This document shows, piece by piece, positions 26,329 to 34,076 of a stretch of DNA of 34,076 nt. The stretch's first letter is position 1; every line of letters begins with the position of its first letter. The notes beneath the pieces are model-generated. The model ran no database searches. It was given only the letters and a program-made list of their open reading frames with translations, and was not told the DNA's origin. The stretch spans positions 1 through 34,076 of the forward strand of contig CASFLY010000126.1 in NCBI GenBank assembly GCA_949295645.1, in the 5' to 3' direction. Source of the DNA: an uncultured Bacteroidales bacterium (GTDB taxonomy: Bacteria > Bacteroidota > Bacteroidia > Bacteroidales > UBA932). The translations under genes and the position numbers were made by a program.

Positions 26329-26356
26329 CGTACTTACAAACAGAAAGGAAAAGACG

Positions 26357-27646
26357 ATGAAAAATTTTGTTGAGGAACTCAGATGGAGAGGGATGATCCA
26401 GGACATAATGCCGGGAACAGAGGAAAAGCTGATGGAAGGGCCGACCGCGGCATACGTGGGCATCGATCCGACTGCCGACTCGCTTCACATAGGCCATTTG
26501 GTGAGCGTGATGATTCTCAAACATTTCCAGAACTGCGGACATAAACCGTTCGCACTTGTCGGAGGCGCCACCGGAATGATAGGCGACCCGTCCATGAAGT
26601 CGCAGGAGAGGAATCTCCTCGACGAGGAGACGCTGGCCCACAACGTGGCCTGCATAAAGAAACAGCTGTCGAAGTTCCTGGATTTCGACTCGGATTCTCC
26701 GAACAGGGCCGAACTGGTGAACAACTACGACTGGATGAAAGGATACTCTTTCCTCGACTTTTCCCGAGACATAGGCAAGCACATCACCGTGAACTATATG
26801 ATGGCAAAGGACTCCGTAAAGAAACGTCTTTCTTCCGAGTCCCGCGAAGGCATGTCATTCACGGAATTCACATACCAGCTGCTCCAGGGCTATGACTTCC
26901 TCTATCTGTTCGAGCACAAGGGCTGCACGCTCCAGATGGGCGGCAGCGACCAGTGGGGCAACATCACCACAGGGACAGAACTCATCCGCAGGAAACTCGG
27001 CAAGGAGGCATACGCGCTGACCTGCCCTCTGATAAAAAAGGCGGACGGAGGAAAATTCGGAAAGACCGAGAAGGGAAATATCTGGCTCGACCCGGAGAGG
27101 ACGTCGCCTTACCAGTTCTACCAGTTCTGGCTGAACGTTTCGGACGAGGACGCAGCAAAATACATAAAGATATTCACGATGCTTTCCAAAGAGGAAATAG
27201 ATGCGGCCATAGAGGAACACGCCGCGGCACCGCATCTGAGGACCCTGCAGAAACTCCTGGCCAGGGAAATCACGACAATGGTACATGGAGAGGAGGAATA
27301 CCTCAAGGCAGTGGAGGCGTCGGGAATCCTGTTCGGCAATGCGACTTCGGAAGCGCTCAGGAAGCTGGATGAGAAGACTTTCCTGCAGGTTTTCGACGGA
27401 GTCGCCACATTCTCGGTGCCACGTGAAAAATTCCCGCTGAACGTGATCGACCTTCTGGCTGTGGAAAGCCAGGTATTCCCGTCGAAGGGAGAATGCAGGA
27501 AAATGATCCAGGCCGGAGGCGTAAGCATCAACAAGGACAAGGTGGCTGACGCCAACGCCATGATATCCTCGGAACAGATGCTCGACGGAAAATATATCCT
27601 GGCCCAGAAGGGCAAAAAGAATTATTTCATAATCAGGGTCGATTGA
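26357..27646 (+). CDS. tyrS: Tyrosyl-tRNA synthetase
   Basis: Class I synthetase that charges tRNA-Tyr. The 429 aa protein has [18 protein letters not shown] with HIGH at 44-47, the tyrosine-binding YQLLQGYDF and [11 protein letters not shown] motifs, a KMSKS-equivalent loop KFGKT (233-237), and a C-terminal S4 RNA-binding domain (about 360-429, [20 protein letters not shown]). The loop KFGKT is a known TyrS variant. rbfA follows after 6 nt, so tyrS-rbfA are probably co-transcribed. Confidence 0.96.
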   Translation: MKNFVEELRWRGMIQDIMPGTEEKLMEGPTAAYVGIDPTADSLHIGHLVSVMILKHFQNCGHKPFALVGGATGMIGDPSMKSQERNLLDEETLAHNVACIKKQLSKFLDFDSDSPNRAELVNNYDWMKGYSFLDFSRDIGKHITVNYMMAKDSVKKRLSSESREGMSFTEFTYQLLQGYDFLYLFEHKGCTLQMGGSDQWGNITTGTELIRRKLGKEAYALTCPLIKKADGGKFGKTEKGNIWLDPERTSPYQFYQFWLNVSDEDAAKYIKIFTMLSKEEIDAAIEEHAAAPHLRTLQKLLAREITTMVHGEEEYLKAVEASGILFGNATSEALRKLDEKTFLQVFDGVATFSVPREKFPLNVIDLLAVESQVFPSKGECRKMIQAGGVSINKDKVADANAMISSEQMLDGKYILAQKGKKNYFIIRVD

Positions 27647-27652
27647 GAGAAT

Positions 27653-27991
27653 ATGGACGGGACGAGACAACAGAAGGTAGCGAAAGAGCTCCAGAGAAGT
27701 TTTGCCGAAATAATACAGAACAAGGGGATGTCGGCTTTCGACGGGGCCCTGGTCACGGTAAGCGGGGTCAGGGTAAGTCCTGACCTGTCGGTGGCGTACA
27801 TATATGTCAGCATTTTCCCGTCGGAAAAGGCCGAAAAGGTGATGGGGATGCTGAAGGATAACACGAAAGCCCTCAGGGGCGAACTCGGGAACAGGGTCGG
27901 CAGGCAGCTGCGCATCATTCCTGAGATATCGTTCTTCCTCGACAGCTCGCTCGACTATGTCGCCCGCATAGAGGAACTCCTGAAAAAATAA
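27653..27991 (+). CDS. rbfA: 30S ribosome-binding factor A
   Basis: Small KH-fold factor for late 30S subunit maturation. The 112 aa protein begins MDGTRQQKVAKELQRSFAEI and has LVTVSGVRVSPDLSVAYIYVSIF and a conserved C-terminal segment (RVGRQLRIIPEISFFLDSSLDYVARIEELL). It lies between tyrS and a LolC/E-type permease gene; the rbfA-permease pairing is common in Bacteroidota. Confidence 0.92.
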   Translation: MDGTRQQKVAKELQRSFAEIIQNKGMSAFDGALVTVSGVRVSPDLSVAYIYVSIFPSEKAEKVMGMLKDNTKALRGELGNRVGRQLRIIPEISFFLDSSLDYVARIEELLKK

Positions 27992-28024
27992 ATGTCCAAC
28001 GGATAACCATACTTCTGACCGGTT

Positions 28025-29236
28025 ATGAATCTGCCGCTGTTTTTTGCCGGACGATACCTGTTTGCGAAGAAATCACACAACGTGATCAACATCATTTCCG
28101 CAATCAGCGTTGCCGGTATGGCCATAGGGACGGCGGCGCTTGTCATTATCCTGTCCATCTACAACGGGTTCGACTCTTTAGTCAGGAACATGCTGGGAGA
28201 CTTCGATCCCGACATCCTCATCGCGCCGGCCGAAGGCAAGGTGTTCGTCCCGGAAGGCGAAGTCTATGACTGGATCTACGACCAGGAATCGGTAAAGAAC
28301 ATGTGCTGCGTCCTGACCGAGAACGTATTCATCAATTACGACGGAAAACAGGGAATGGTCACGGCCAAGGGCGTGGACTGGGTGTATGAAGAGGAATCCC
28401 CTGTAAGGAACCATATCCGCACCGGCACATTTTCCCTGCACAGGGGAGACGTCCCGCTTGCGGTGGTGGGAAGCAGCCTGGCATACAGGTTGGGGATAAA
28501 CCCGAACTTCGTGGCGCCGATGGAACTCTATTTCCCGGCACGCGACAGGAATTTCTCGGTGGCCAGTCCCATGTCCTCCATTGAATCGGTAAATGTATGG
28601 CCCTCGGGGATTTTCGCCATAAACAGCGAAATCGATGACAAATACGCCATAGTGCCGATCGATGTCATGAAGGAACTCCTGGAGTACGGCGACGAAGTCT
28701 CCGGAGTGGAAATCAGACTGAAGGACGGATGCAGCGGAAAGGAAGCAAGGGCACTGATGTCGGGCATCAGGGAAAGGCTCGGGGAAAACCTCGTCGTCCT
28801 GGACAGGTTCGAGCAGAACAAGGCCCTTTACAGGATGATGAAATACGAGAAGCTTTCGATTTTCGCCATACTGATTTTCACTGTCATAATCATAGCGTCC
28901 AACATTTTCGGCTCCCTGACAATGCTCATCATAGAAAAACGGGAAGATATCGAAATCCTGCGCAGCATGGGAGCCGGAGACAGGATGATAAGGAACATTT
29001 TCGTACTCGAAGGCTGGCTGATATCCCTTCTCGGCGCAGGCTGCGGGTTGATTGCAGGCATCGCGTTCTCACTGCTCCAGCAGCATTTCGGATTCATCCG
29101 CATGCCGGGGAACTTCATCATCCAGGCATATCCTGTCATCCTTTCCGCAAAGGACATAATAATAACCGCAGCGAGTGTCGCTGCGGTCGGTTACATCATC
29201 GCCCGTATTCCGGCAAGGTCGGTCGGGGCAGACTGA
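28025..29236 (+). CDS. LolC/LolE-type ABC transporter permease (FtsX/MacB superfamily)
   Basis: The 403 aa inner-membrane protein has a MacB/FtsX topology. The first transmembrane segment is at about 20-45, preceded by LPLFFAGRYLFAKKSHNVIN. A large periplasmic domain spans about 50-270. Three C-terminal segments lie at about 278-302, 325-348 and 378-396, with the conserved EKREDIEILRSMGA motif between the second and third. By family, it extracts lipoproteins for the Lol pathway; the ATPase partner (LolD) is not in the window. The start is 33 nt after rbfA, same strand. Confidence 0.88.
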   Translation: MNLPLFFAGRYLFAKKSHNVINIISAISVAGMAIGTAALVIILSIYNGFDSLVRNMLGDFDPDILIAPAEGKVFVPEGEVYDWIYDQESVKNMCCVLTENVFINYDGKQGMVTAKGVDWVYEEESPVRNHIRTGTFSLHRGDVPLAVVGSSLAYRLGINPNFVAPMELYFPARDRNFSVASPMSSIESVNVWPSGIFAINSEIDDKYAIVPIDVMKELLEYGDEVSGVEIRLKDGCSGKEARALMSGIRERLGENLVVLDRFEQNKALYRMMKYEKLSIFAILIFTVIIIASNIFGSLTMLIIEKREDIEILRSMGAGDRMIRNIFVLEGWLISLLGAGCGLIAGIAFSLLQQHFGFIRMPGNFIIQAYPVILSAKDIIITAASVAAVGYIIARIPARSVGAD

Positions 29237-29237
29237 A

Positions 29238-29251
29238 AGCCGGTTCCGGCT
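29238..29251. terminator. Hairpin between convergent genes
   Basis: AGCCGGTTCCGGCT fills nearly the whole 16-nt gap between the permease stop and the stop of the convergent PepSY-like gene. It may act on transcripts from both sides, but no U-tract follows on either strand. Confidence 0.35.
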
Positions 29252-29252
29252 G

Positions 29253-29690
29253 TCAGTCGTCTATGTCGACGATGTTGAAATTGCTGTCGAATGTCAGTTC
29301 CAGACGGTTAGTCAGTTTGACCTCATAGCCGCGGAAGCCTTTTTCTATCTTCACGAACTTGGTGTCCGGAAAAGTCTTGGCCACATATTCCCTGATCTGC
29401 TCCGGTACAAGGGACTCGTTCAGCGTAGAATACTTGCAGTCCACCTCTTTCCATTCACCCTGTCCGCTGAATTCCACTTTAGTGCCCTGCGCAAAAACCA
29501 CTTCGTAGGAAACCTCCATAAAATCGGATTCTTCCTTGACATACGAAATCTTCTCTCCGGCAAAATACTGCTTCACGAACTTCTGGGCCTTTGCAGGGAG
29601 CTGGTCGTATCCGATGATCCGGTCATTGTCGGCAGAAGCTATTCCGACAGACATCAACATTGCGGCGAAAACAAACAAAATCTTTTTCAT
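29253..29690 (-). CDS. PepSY-like periplasmic protein (DUF2874-type)
   Basis: Start at 29690 gives a clear signal peptide (MKKILFVFAAMLMSVGIASA); an upstream in-frame ATG adds 17 non-signal residues. The mature part (about 125 aa) has two PepSY-like units: LPAKAQKFVKQYFAGEKISYV (about 28-48) and a second one starting VPEQIREYVAKTFPDTKFVKI (about 96-116), ending with LTFDSNFNIVDIDD. Secreted proteins of this type often sit beside two-component systems in Bacteroidota and may bind metal or modulate the sensor. It is downstream of, and in the same direction as, the response regulator/sensor pair, with its own candidate regulatory site. Confidence 0.8.
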   Translation of the reverse strand: MKKILFVFAAMLMSVGIASADNDRIIGYDQLPAKAQKFVKQYFAGEKISYVKEESDFMEVSYEVVFAQGTKVEFSGQGEWKEVDCKYSTLNESLVPEQIREYVAKTFPDTKFVKIEKGFRGYEVKLTNRLELTFDSNFNIVDIDD

Positions 29691-29745
29691 TTCAGTAAAA
29701 TTTAAGGGTTTCACATATTTTTCTGATGCAAAGGTCAGCACCGAT

Positions 29746-29764
29746 TCTGAAATGAATCTGAAAT
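29746..29764 (-). promoter_or_regulatory. Candidate response-regulator site upstream of the PepSY-like gene
   Basis: On the minus strand ATTTCAGA occurs twice (29764-29757 and 29753-29746), start-to-start distance 11 nt, the spacing typical of OmpR-family dimers. It ends 9 nt upstream of a degenerate -7 box, GACCTTTG (29736-29729), in the place of the missing -33 element. This suggests activation by the adjacent regulator. A single partial copy (ATTCAGA, 31814-31808) lies upstream of the regulator gene itself. Confidence 0.45.
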
Positions 29765-29776
29765 CGGAAAAATTTT

Positions 29777-31087
29777 TCAGAAAAATTCATGAAATCCCGG
29801 AACGTGACCGGACTCCTGCTTGGAAACGGAGAAGACATGTTTCCCTTCCGAAAACGAATATGCCAGCGCAAGACCGTAGCTGCGGCAGATCGAATCGGCT
29901 ATGGCCAGCCCCAGTCCCGTAGACCCCTCCGCCTGCGACTGCGAATGGTAGAACCTCGAAAATATCTTCTCCCCGTCCAGCGGGGCACTGCCGGGATTGG
30001 CGACGGAAAAACCGCCAGAAGACATCACGAGCGACACATCCGACCCAGGGTCGCTGTGCAGGATGGCGTTCTTCAGCAGATTCCGCAACAGGATCGATGC
30101 CAGCTGCGGATTCATCCTGTACACGAACGGCGACCTTATGTCAGCAATCACGGATATCCTGCGCGACGGATATATTTCGCCGAACATCTCCACCGCATCC
30201 GCCGCCAGACTGGAAAAGTCTATCTCCGAAGTCTCCGGGAACTGCCCGTTCTCTATCTTTGTCAGAAGCAGGAGCGTCCTGTTCAGTCTGATCAGCTCCT
30301 GAAGCCCGCGATGCACCTTGGCCAGTTCCTCCGCCTGGACAGCCGTCAGATCCGGAGAGTCCAGGAGCATCTCTATCCTGTTGCTGCAGGCTGCCAGAGG
30401 CGTCTGCAGTTCGTGCGAGGCATTGCCGATGAAATGCTTCTGTTCCTGATACTGCACATCGAAGCGTGCCGCGGCATTCCTTATGGTATCCGCCAGCTTG
30501 CGGAATTCGGTCACATTCGTATCCGACGGCACGGGAGGCATCTTCTTGCCCGGATTGTAATCGTCCAGCCATTGCAGCATGGCTTTCAGCGGCCGCATAT
30601 TATATCCCACCACCCACACTGAAATGCACAGCACCGACAGGAGCAGGACTACGTACAGGGCCACCACCCACCACAGAATGGATCTCTGTATGTCATCCTT
30701 TTCGAATGTCGGGACTGCCACGGTCAGTTCATAAAAACGGTCCTGGCTGTCCCTGAAAATCCTCGAGAGAACCCGCGCAGACTCGAATTCCGATTTGGAG
30801 GACATGAATATCTCACGGTTTTCGAACATTATCCACGGCCGGGATTCCGCGGCTTCCGCCGTCACCTCCTTTATATAATAGGTATTGTTCGTACCGTTGT
30901 CGCCTTCCGGAAGTTCCACTCCGGCCAGTTTCCTTATGATCAGGGCATCCGAATAGTCTATAAGGGAATCGTCCGTCTCGTCATTTATCTCGTCGGTCGT
31001 AGCGAAATAGAAACACACGGCCCACACTGCGAGCAGGACAGTAAAAGCCATTGCCAGCCAGGCTGTTATCTTCAGCAAAAGTTTCAT
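29777..31087 (-). CDS. Two-component sensor histidine kinase
   Basis: The 436 aa inner-membrane protein has a transmembrane segment at about 8-30, a periplasmic sensor region (about 31-138, unrecognised), a second transmembrane segment at about 139-163 and a HAMP-like linker. The HisKA domain has phospho-acceptor His225 in IGNASHELQTPL. The ATPase domain has N-box LLRNLLKNAILHS, a G1 region VANPGSAP that lacks the usual DxG aspartate, an F box EKIFSRFYHSQ and G2 GSTGLGLAIADSIC. It overlaps the response regulator by 4 nt (ATGA). The signal sensed is unknown; the neighbouring PepSY-like gene is a likely target. Confidence 0.92.
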   Translation of the reverse strand: MKLLLKITAWLAMAFTVLLAVWAVCFYFATTDEINDETDDSLIDYSDALIIRKLAGVELPEGDNGTNNTYYIKEVTAEAAESRPWIMFENREIFMSSKSEFESARVLSRIFRDSQDRFYELTVAVPTFEKDDIQRSILWWVVALYVVLLLSVLCISVWVVGYNMRPLKAMLQWLDDYNPGKKMPPVPSDTNVTEFRKLADTIRNAAARFDVQYQEQKHFIGNASHELQTPLAACSNRIEMLLDSPDLTAVQAEELAKVHRGLQELIRLNRTLLLLTKIENGQFPETSEIDFSSLAADAVEMFGEIYPSRRISVIADIRSPFVYRMNPQLASILLRNLLKNAILHSDPGSDVSLVMSSGGFSVANPGSAPLDGEKIFSRFYHSQSQAEGSTGLGLAIADSICRSYGLALAYSFSEGKHVFSVSKQESGHVPGFHEFF

Positions 31088-31767
31088 TCCTGTTTCATTG
31101 ACAGTTTATACCCGAACCCGTAGACAGCCTTTATCTCCACATCTGCGCCGGCCTCCTGGAGTTTCCTCCTGAGATTCTTCATCTGGGCATACAGGAACTG
31201 GAAATCATCCGTCTGGTCGATATGATCGCCCCATATCGCCTCGGCCAGCACGGCCTTGTCCACAAGATGTTCGGGACGGTGAATAAAATACGACAGTATC
31301 GAGAACTCCTTCTTCAGCAGAGAAACCTCCCGGCCGGACACGAACACCCTTCCGCTCTCGGGCTCCAGGGACACATTCCCGAAACGCAGGGAAAAATCCC
31401 CGTCCCTGCGGCTCCTCCTGGCCACACTCCTTATCCTCGCCGAGAGTTCCGCGATGTGGAACGGCTTTGCCAGATAGTCGTCGGCCCCGAGTTCGAGCCC
31501 GGCCACCTTGTCGTCTATGGAATCCTTGGCGGAAATTATTATCACGTCGGCCCGGTTGCCTTTTTTCTTCATCGCTTCCAGCAGTTCCAGCCCGCTGCCT
31601 CCAGGCAGCATTATATCAAGGAGGATGCAGTCGTATGCGTACACTTCCAGTTTCTCCGAAGCCCTCCTGAAATCCGGAGCATTCTCTACCGTATGTCCTT
31701 CGCGCTTCAATGCCGAGGTCATCACCTCCATGAGCGACGGGTCGTCTTCCACTATCAATATTTTCAT
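31084..31767 (-). CDS. OmpR-family response regulator
   Basis: The 227 aa protein has a receiver domain with acidic pocket Glu7/Asp8/Asp9 and phospho-acceptor Asp51 (CILLDIMLPG), then the Lys in DDYLAKPFH. A C-terminal winged-helix DNA-binding domain follows (about 130-225; LLKKEFSILSYFIHRPEHLV, VYGFGYKL). It is translated just ahead of, and overlapping, the sensor kinase gene. It diverges from polA, with 171 nt between the two start codons. Confidence 0.94.
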   Translation of the reverse strand: MKILIVEDDPSLMEVMTSALKREGHTVENAPDFRRASEKLEVYAYDCILLDIMLPGGSGLELLEAMKKKGNRADVIIISAKDSIDDKVAGLELGADDYLAKPFHIAELSARIRSVARRSRRDGDFSLRFGNVSLEPESGRVFVSGREVSLLKKEFSILSYFIHRPEHLVDKAVLAEAIWGDHIDQTDDFQFLYAQMKNLRRKLQEAGADVEIKAVYGFGYKLSMKQE

Positions 31768-31883
31768 AGCCGCATTTATAAACCGTACGGGAATTTGCAG
31801 AAAACTGTCTGAATTTTTTCAAACAACTTCTAAATATAGCATTATTTTGTCTTGATAAAATAAGGATTAAAGAATAAATGCAC

Positions 31884-31891
31884 TATCTTTG
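31884..31891 (+). promoter_or_regulatory. Probable -7 box of polA
   Basis: TATCTTTG matches TAnnTTTG, 47 nt upstream of the polA ATG. No good -33 box is visible. Confidence 0.5.
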
Positions 31892-31938
31892 AATTTTTCC
31901 CGGATACGGGCCGGGCAAGGAAACATCCGCCACAGAAA

Positions 31939-34076
31939 ATGATGGAGAAAAACATTTACCTCATAGACGGTCACGCACTGGTTTTCAAGATGTATTATGC
32001 CTTTATCAGGAGGCCTATGATAAACTCGAAGGGCATGGATACGTCCATTCTGTTCGGGTTTACTAAATACATCCTCGAGATGATCGAACGGGAAAAACCG
32101 ACCCATCTCGCCGTCGCATTCGACCCTCCAGGGGGGACTTTCCGCAATGAGATCTACCCCAAATACAAAGCCACGAGGGACGAGACCCCGCAGCTGGTCA
32201 TAGATGCGCTGGAGCCTCTGATGGAAATATGCAAGGCCCTTGGAATCCCGGTGCTGATGATTCCGGGGTACGAGGCCGACGACGTGATAGGCTCGGCGGC
32301 AAAAAAATGCGAAAAGGAAGGATATACCGTCTATATGGTCACTCCCGACAAGGATTACGGCCAGCTGATTTCGGATCACATCATCCAGTACAGGCCCGGC
32401 AAGGCCGGAGGGGAACGCGAACTGGTGGATAAAAAGGCGGTCTGCGAAAAATACGGCATCGAAAGGCCGGAACAGGTCATAGACATGCTGACGCTCTGCG
32501 GAGACGCATCCGACAATGTCCCGGGAGTTCGCGGAGTGGGAGAAGTCGGGGCTGGCAAACTGATATCCAGATACGGTTCCGTGCGGAACATCTACAGCCA
32601 TCTCGACGAACTGACGCCGAAACAGAAAGCCGCCTTCGAGGAAGCGAAAGGACATATAGAGTTGAGCCACAGGCTGGTAACCATCAAGACCGACATCGAT
32701 GTCGACCTGAATATGGAGGATGCAAGAGTCACTGACGACTATGCGCCGGAAACCGCGGACCTGTTCCGGAAATACGAATTCAACTCGCTGATGCGTTTCA
32801 TCAGCCATGTCGCTCCGGCGGCACCCCGCGAAAAGAAAGAACTGGAAACCGTCTTCCTCTCTCCCGGGGAATTCTGCGGTCTGGCGGAAAAAACCGGCAT
32901 TTTCAGCATGGTCGCCGACTTTGCAGGAGAAGGGGTTTTCTCCAGAATAAAAAAACTGACCGTAGCCGCTGTCGACAACGGGACCAACTTCTGCTCCGAG
33001 GGCAGCTGCTATGATTTCAGGAATATCATCGAAAACGGGGACATCCGGAAATGCGGCTATGACTTCAAGGCGCAGGTGAATGCCTTGGAGATGGACGGGA
33101 TTACGCTCAGGGGGCTTCTGATGGACATCGAACTGATGCACTATCTGGTAAATCCGGAGAAAAGCCACAAGGCCGGGATACTGTCGATGAGCTATCTCGG
33201 GATCAACATCGACGAAGATGCAGGCGCCCCTGTCCAGAAGTCGCTTTTCGATGAGGTGGAAGAGGTACAGGCCCCTTCACGCAGGACGGAAGCCGTAATC
33301 GACGTCCTTTTGGAGAAAGAGATACTGAAAGAACTGGAAAAGACCGGGGCGGACAGGCTGTACCGCAAGATAGAAGAACCGCTTGTCAGGGTACTGGCGG
33401 GAATGGAAAAAACCGGGGTCCGGGTGGATCTCTCCCAGCTGAAAAGCTACGCGGAAGACCTGCGGCGGGAACTGGAGGAAAGACAGGAGCGCATCAGGGA
33501 AATGGCCGGGGAGCCGGACCTGAACATTTCTTCCCCAATGCAGATAGGGAACGTTCTTTTCGAAAAACTGGCCCTCGACCCCAAGGCCAAAAAAGGCGGC
33601 AGCAAGCACTATTATTCCACGGATGAGGAAACGTTAACAGCCCTGCAGCACAAGCACCCCATCATCAATGAGATACTGGAATTCAGGGCAGTAAAGAAAC
33701 TGCTGTCTTCGTACATAGAACCATTCCCGAGCCTGATAAACCCCAAGACAGGAAAGATACATACCACTTTCAACCAGGCGCTTACCGCTACCGGAAGGCT
33801 GAGCTCATCGAAGCCCAACCTACAGAACATCCCTGTCAGGACGGAACGCGGGCGCGAGATCAGGAAAGCTTTCGTACCGTCAGCCCCGGACGGGGTGATA
33901 CTGTCCGCGGACTATTCCCAGATAGAACTGAGGATCATGGCCCACCTGAGTCAGGATGCGCACCTGACCGAAGCTTTCAGGCACGGGCTCGACGTACACG
34001 CCATCACGGCATCGAAGATATTCGGAGTCAGTCCCGAAGAAGTGACACCGGACCAGAGACGCATAGCCAAGACGGC
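31939..34076 (+). CDS. polA: DNA polymerase I (partial, C-terminus beyond window)
   Basis: Repair and Okazaki-fragment polymerase. About 712 codons are present. Residues about 4-290 form the 5' nuclease domain (YLIDGHALVFKMYYAF, FDPPGGTFRNEIYPKYKATR, IPGYEADDVIGS, GDASDNVPGVRGVGEVGA). About 298-405 occupies the position of the 3'-5' proofreading domain but lacks the Exo I DxE, Exo II NxxxD and Exo III YxxxD residues. The polymerase domain follows, with TGRLSSSKPNLQNIP (about 617) and motif A SADYSQIELR (about 656). The O-helix and motif C lie outside the window. The start may be either of two adjacent ATG codons. Confidence 0.95.
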   Translation, partial: MMEKNIYLIDGHALVFKMYYAFIRRPMINSKGMDTSILFGFTKYILEMIEREKPTHLAVAFDPPGGTFRNEIYPKYKATRDETPQLVIDALEPLMEICKALGIPVLMIPGYEADDVIGSAAKKCEKEGYTVYMVTPDKDYGQLISDHIIQYRPGKAGGERELVDKKAVCEKYGIERPEQVIDMLTLCGDASDNVPGVRGVGEVGAGKLISRYGSVRNIYSHLDELTPKQKAAFEEAKGHIELSHRLVTIKTDIDVDLNMEDARVTDDYAPETADLFRKYEFNSLMRFISHVAPAAPREKKELETVFLSPGEFCGLAEKTGIFSMVADFAGEGVFSRIKKLTVAAVDNGTNFCSEGSCYDFRNIIENGDIRKCGYDFKAQVNALEMDGITLRGLLMDIELMHYLVNPEKSHKAGILSMSYLGINIDEDAGAPVQKSLFDEVEEVQAPSRRTEAVIDVLLEKEILKELEKTGADRLYRKIEEPLVRVLAGMEKTGVRVDLSQLKSYAEDLRRELEERQERIREMAGEPDLNISSPMQIGNVLFEKLALDPKAKKGGSKHYYSTDEETLTALQHKHPIINEILEFRAVKKLLSSYIEPFPSLINPKTGKIHTTFNQALTATGRLSSSKPNLQNIPVRTERGREIRKAFVPSAPDGVILSADYSQIELRIMAHLSQDAHLTEAFRHGLDVHAITASKIFGVSPEEVTPDQRRIAKT

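Noticed and set aside
26130..26356. T-box riboswitch controlling tyrS or leu genes
   Set aside because: No T-box sequence or long leader before tyrS; the leu leader is explained by a translated Leu-rich peptide.
31867..33168. 433-codon open frame on the minus strand opposite polA
   Set aside because: Antisense to the 5' nuclease and adjacent domains of polA, with no domain of its own.
1..34076. CRISPR arrays, tRNA or rRNA genes, intact insertion sequences
   Set aside because: No regularly spaced repeats, cloverleaf-like segments, rRNA signatures or transposase frames were found by eye; absence is therefore provisional for tRNAs.

Overview
The window looks like chromosomal DNA of a Bacteroidales bacterium (phylum Bacteroidota), possibly a Rikenellaceae/Alistipes-like lineage; the family-level placement is a guess. 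The main evidence is the promoter type. TAnnTTTG boxes, in the best cases with TTTG 20-21 nt upstream, precede purE, cysS, the ilv and leu operons, tyrS, polA, one lipoprotein gene and a predicted RNA. Shine-Dalgarno sites are mostly weak or absent, PurL is the large single-chain form, and the surface lipoproteins have BACON-like, carboxypeptidase-regulatory-like and calycin-like domains typical of the phylum.

Layout. (1) 1-4854, minus: purine operon purE-purL-purF, with purF cut by the window edge. It is divergent from cysS-xth (4974-7288, plus). A 124-nt inverted-repeat element ends xth. (2) 7429-10538, minus: four-gene cell-envelope operon (two LPP20-like proteins and two lipoproteins with carboxypeptidase-regulatory-like domains). 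(3) 10581-10896, minus: an apparently unannotated structured RNA of about 280 nt with its own consensus promoter, four consecutive imperfect stem-loops and a U-tract terminator. (4) 11124-14584, plus: calycin-like lipoprotein with a G8 tract, rpiB, truB, and a MATE exporter. A zinc-metallopeptidase-like gene lies convergently on the minus strand. (5) 15675-26186, minus: branched-chain amino-acid biosynthesis in two attenuator-controlled operons. leuA-leuC-leuD-leuB has a Leu-rich leader peptide, and ilvD-ilvB-ilvN-ilvC has a Val/Ile-rich leader peptide. Each leader is followed by a Rho-independent terminator. (6) 26296-29236, plus: tyrS, rbfA and a LolC/E-type permease. (7) 29253-31767, minus: PepSY-like periplasmic protein and a two-component system. 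(8) 31939 to the end, plus: polA (partial), whose 3'-5' exonuclease domain looks degenerate.

The ilv and leu genes together encode the route from pyruvate to 2-ketoisovalerate and on to 2-ketoisocaproate. Only the final transaminase and threonine deaminase are missing from the window. The two short leader peptides, too small for usual gene callers, explain how these operons are likely tuned to charged tRNA-Leu and tRNA-Val/Ile. The least explained element is the structured RNA at 10581-10860. No tRNA, rRNA, CRISPR array, prophage or intact insertion sequence was seen.
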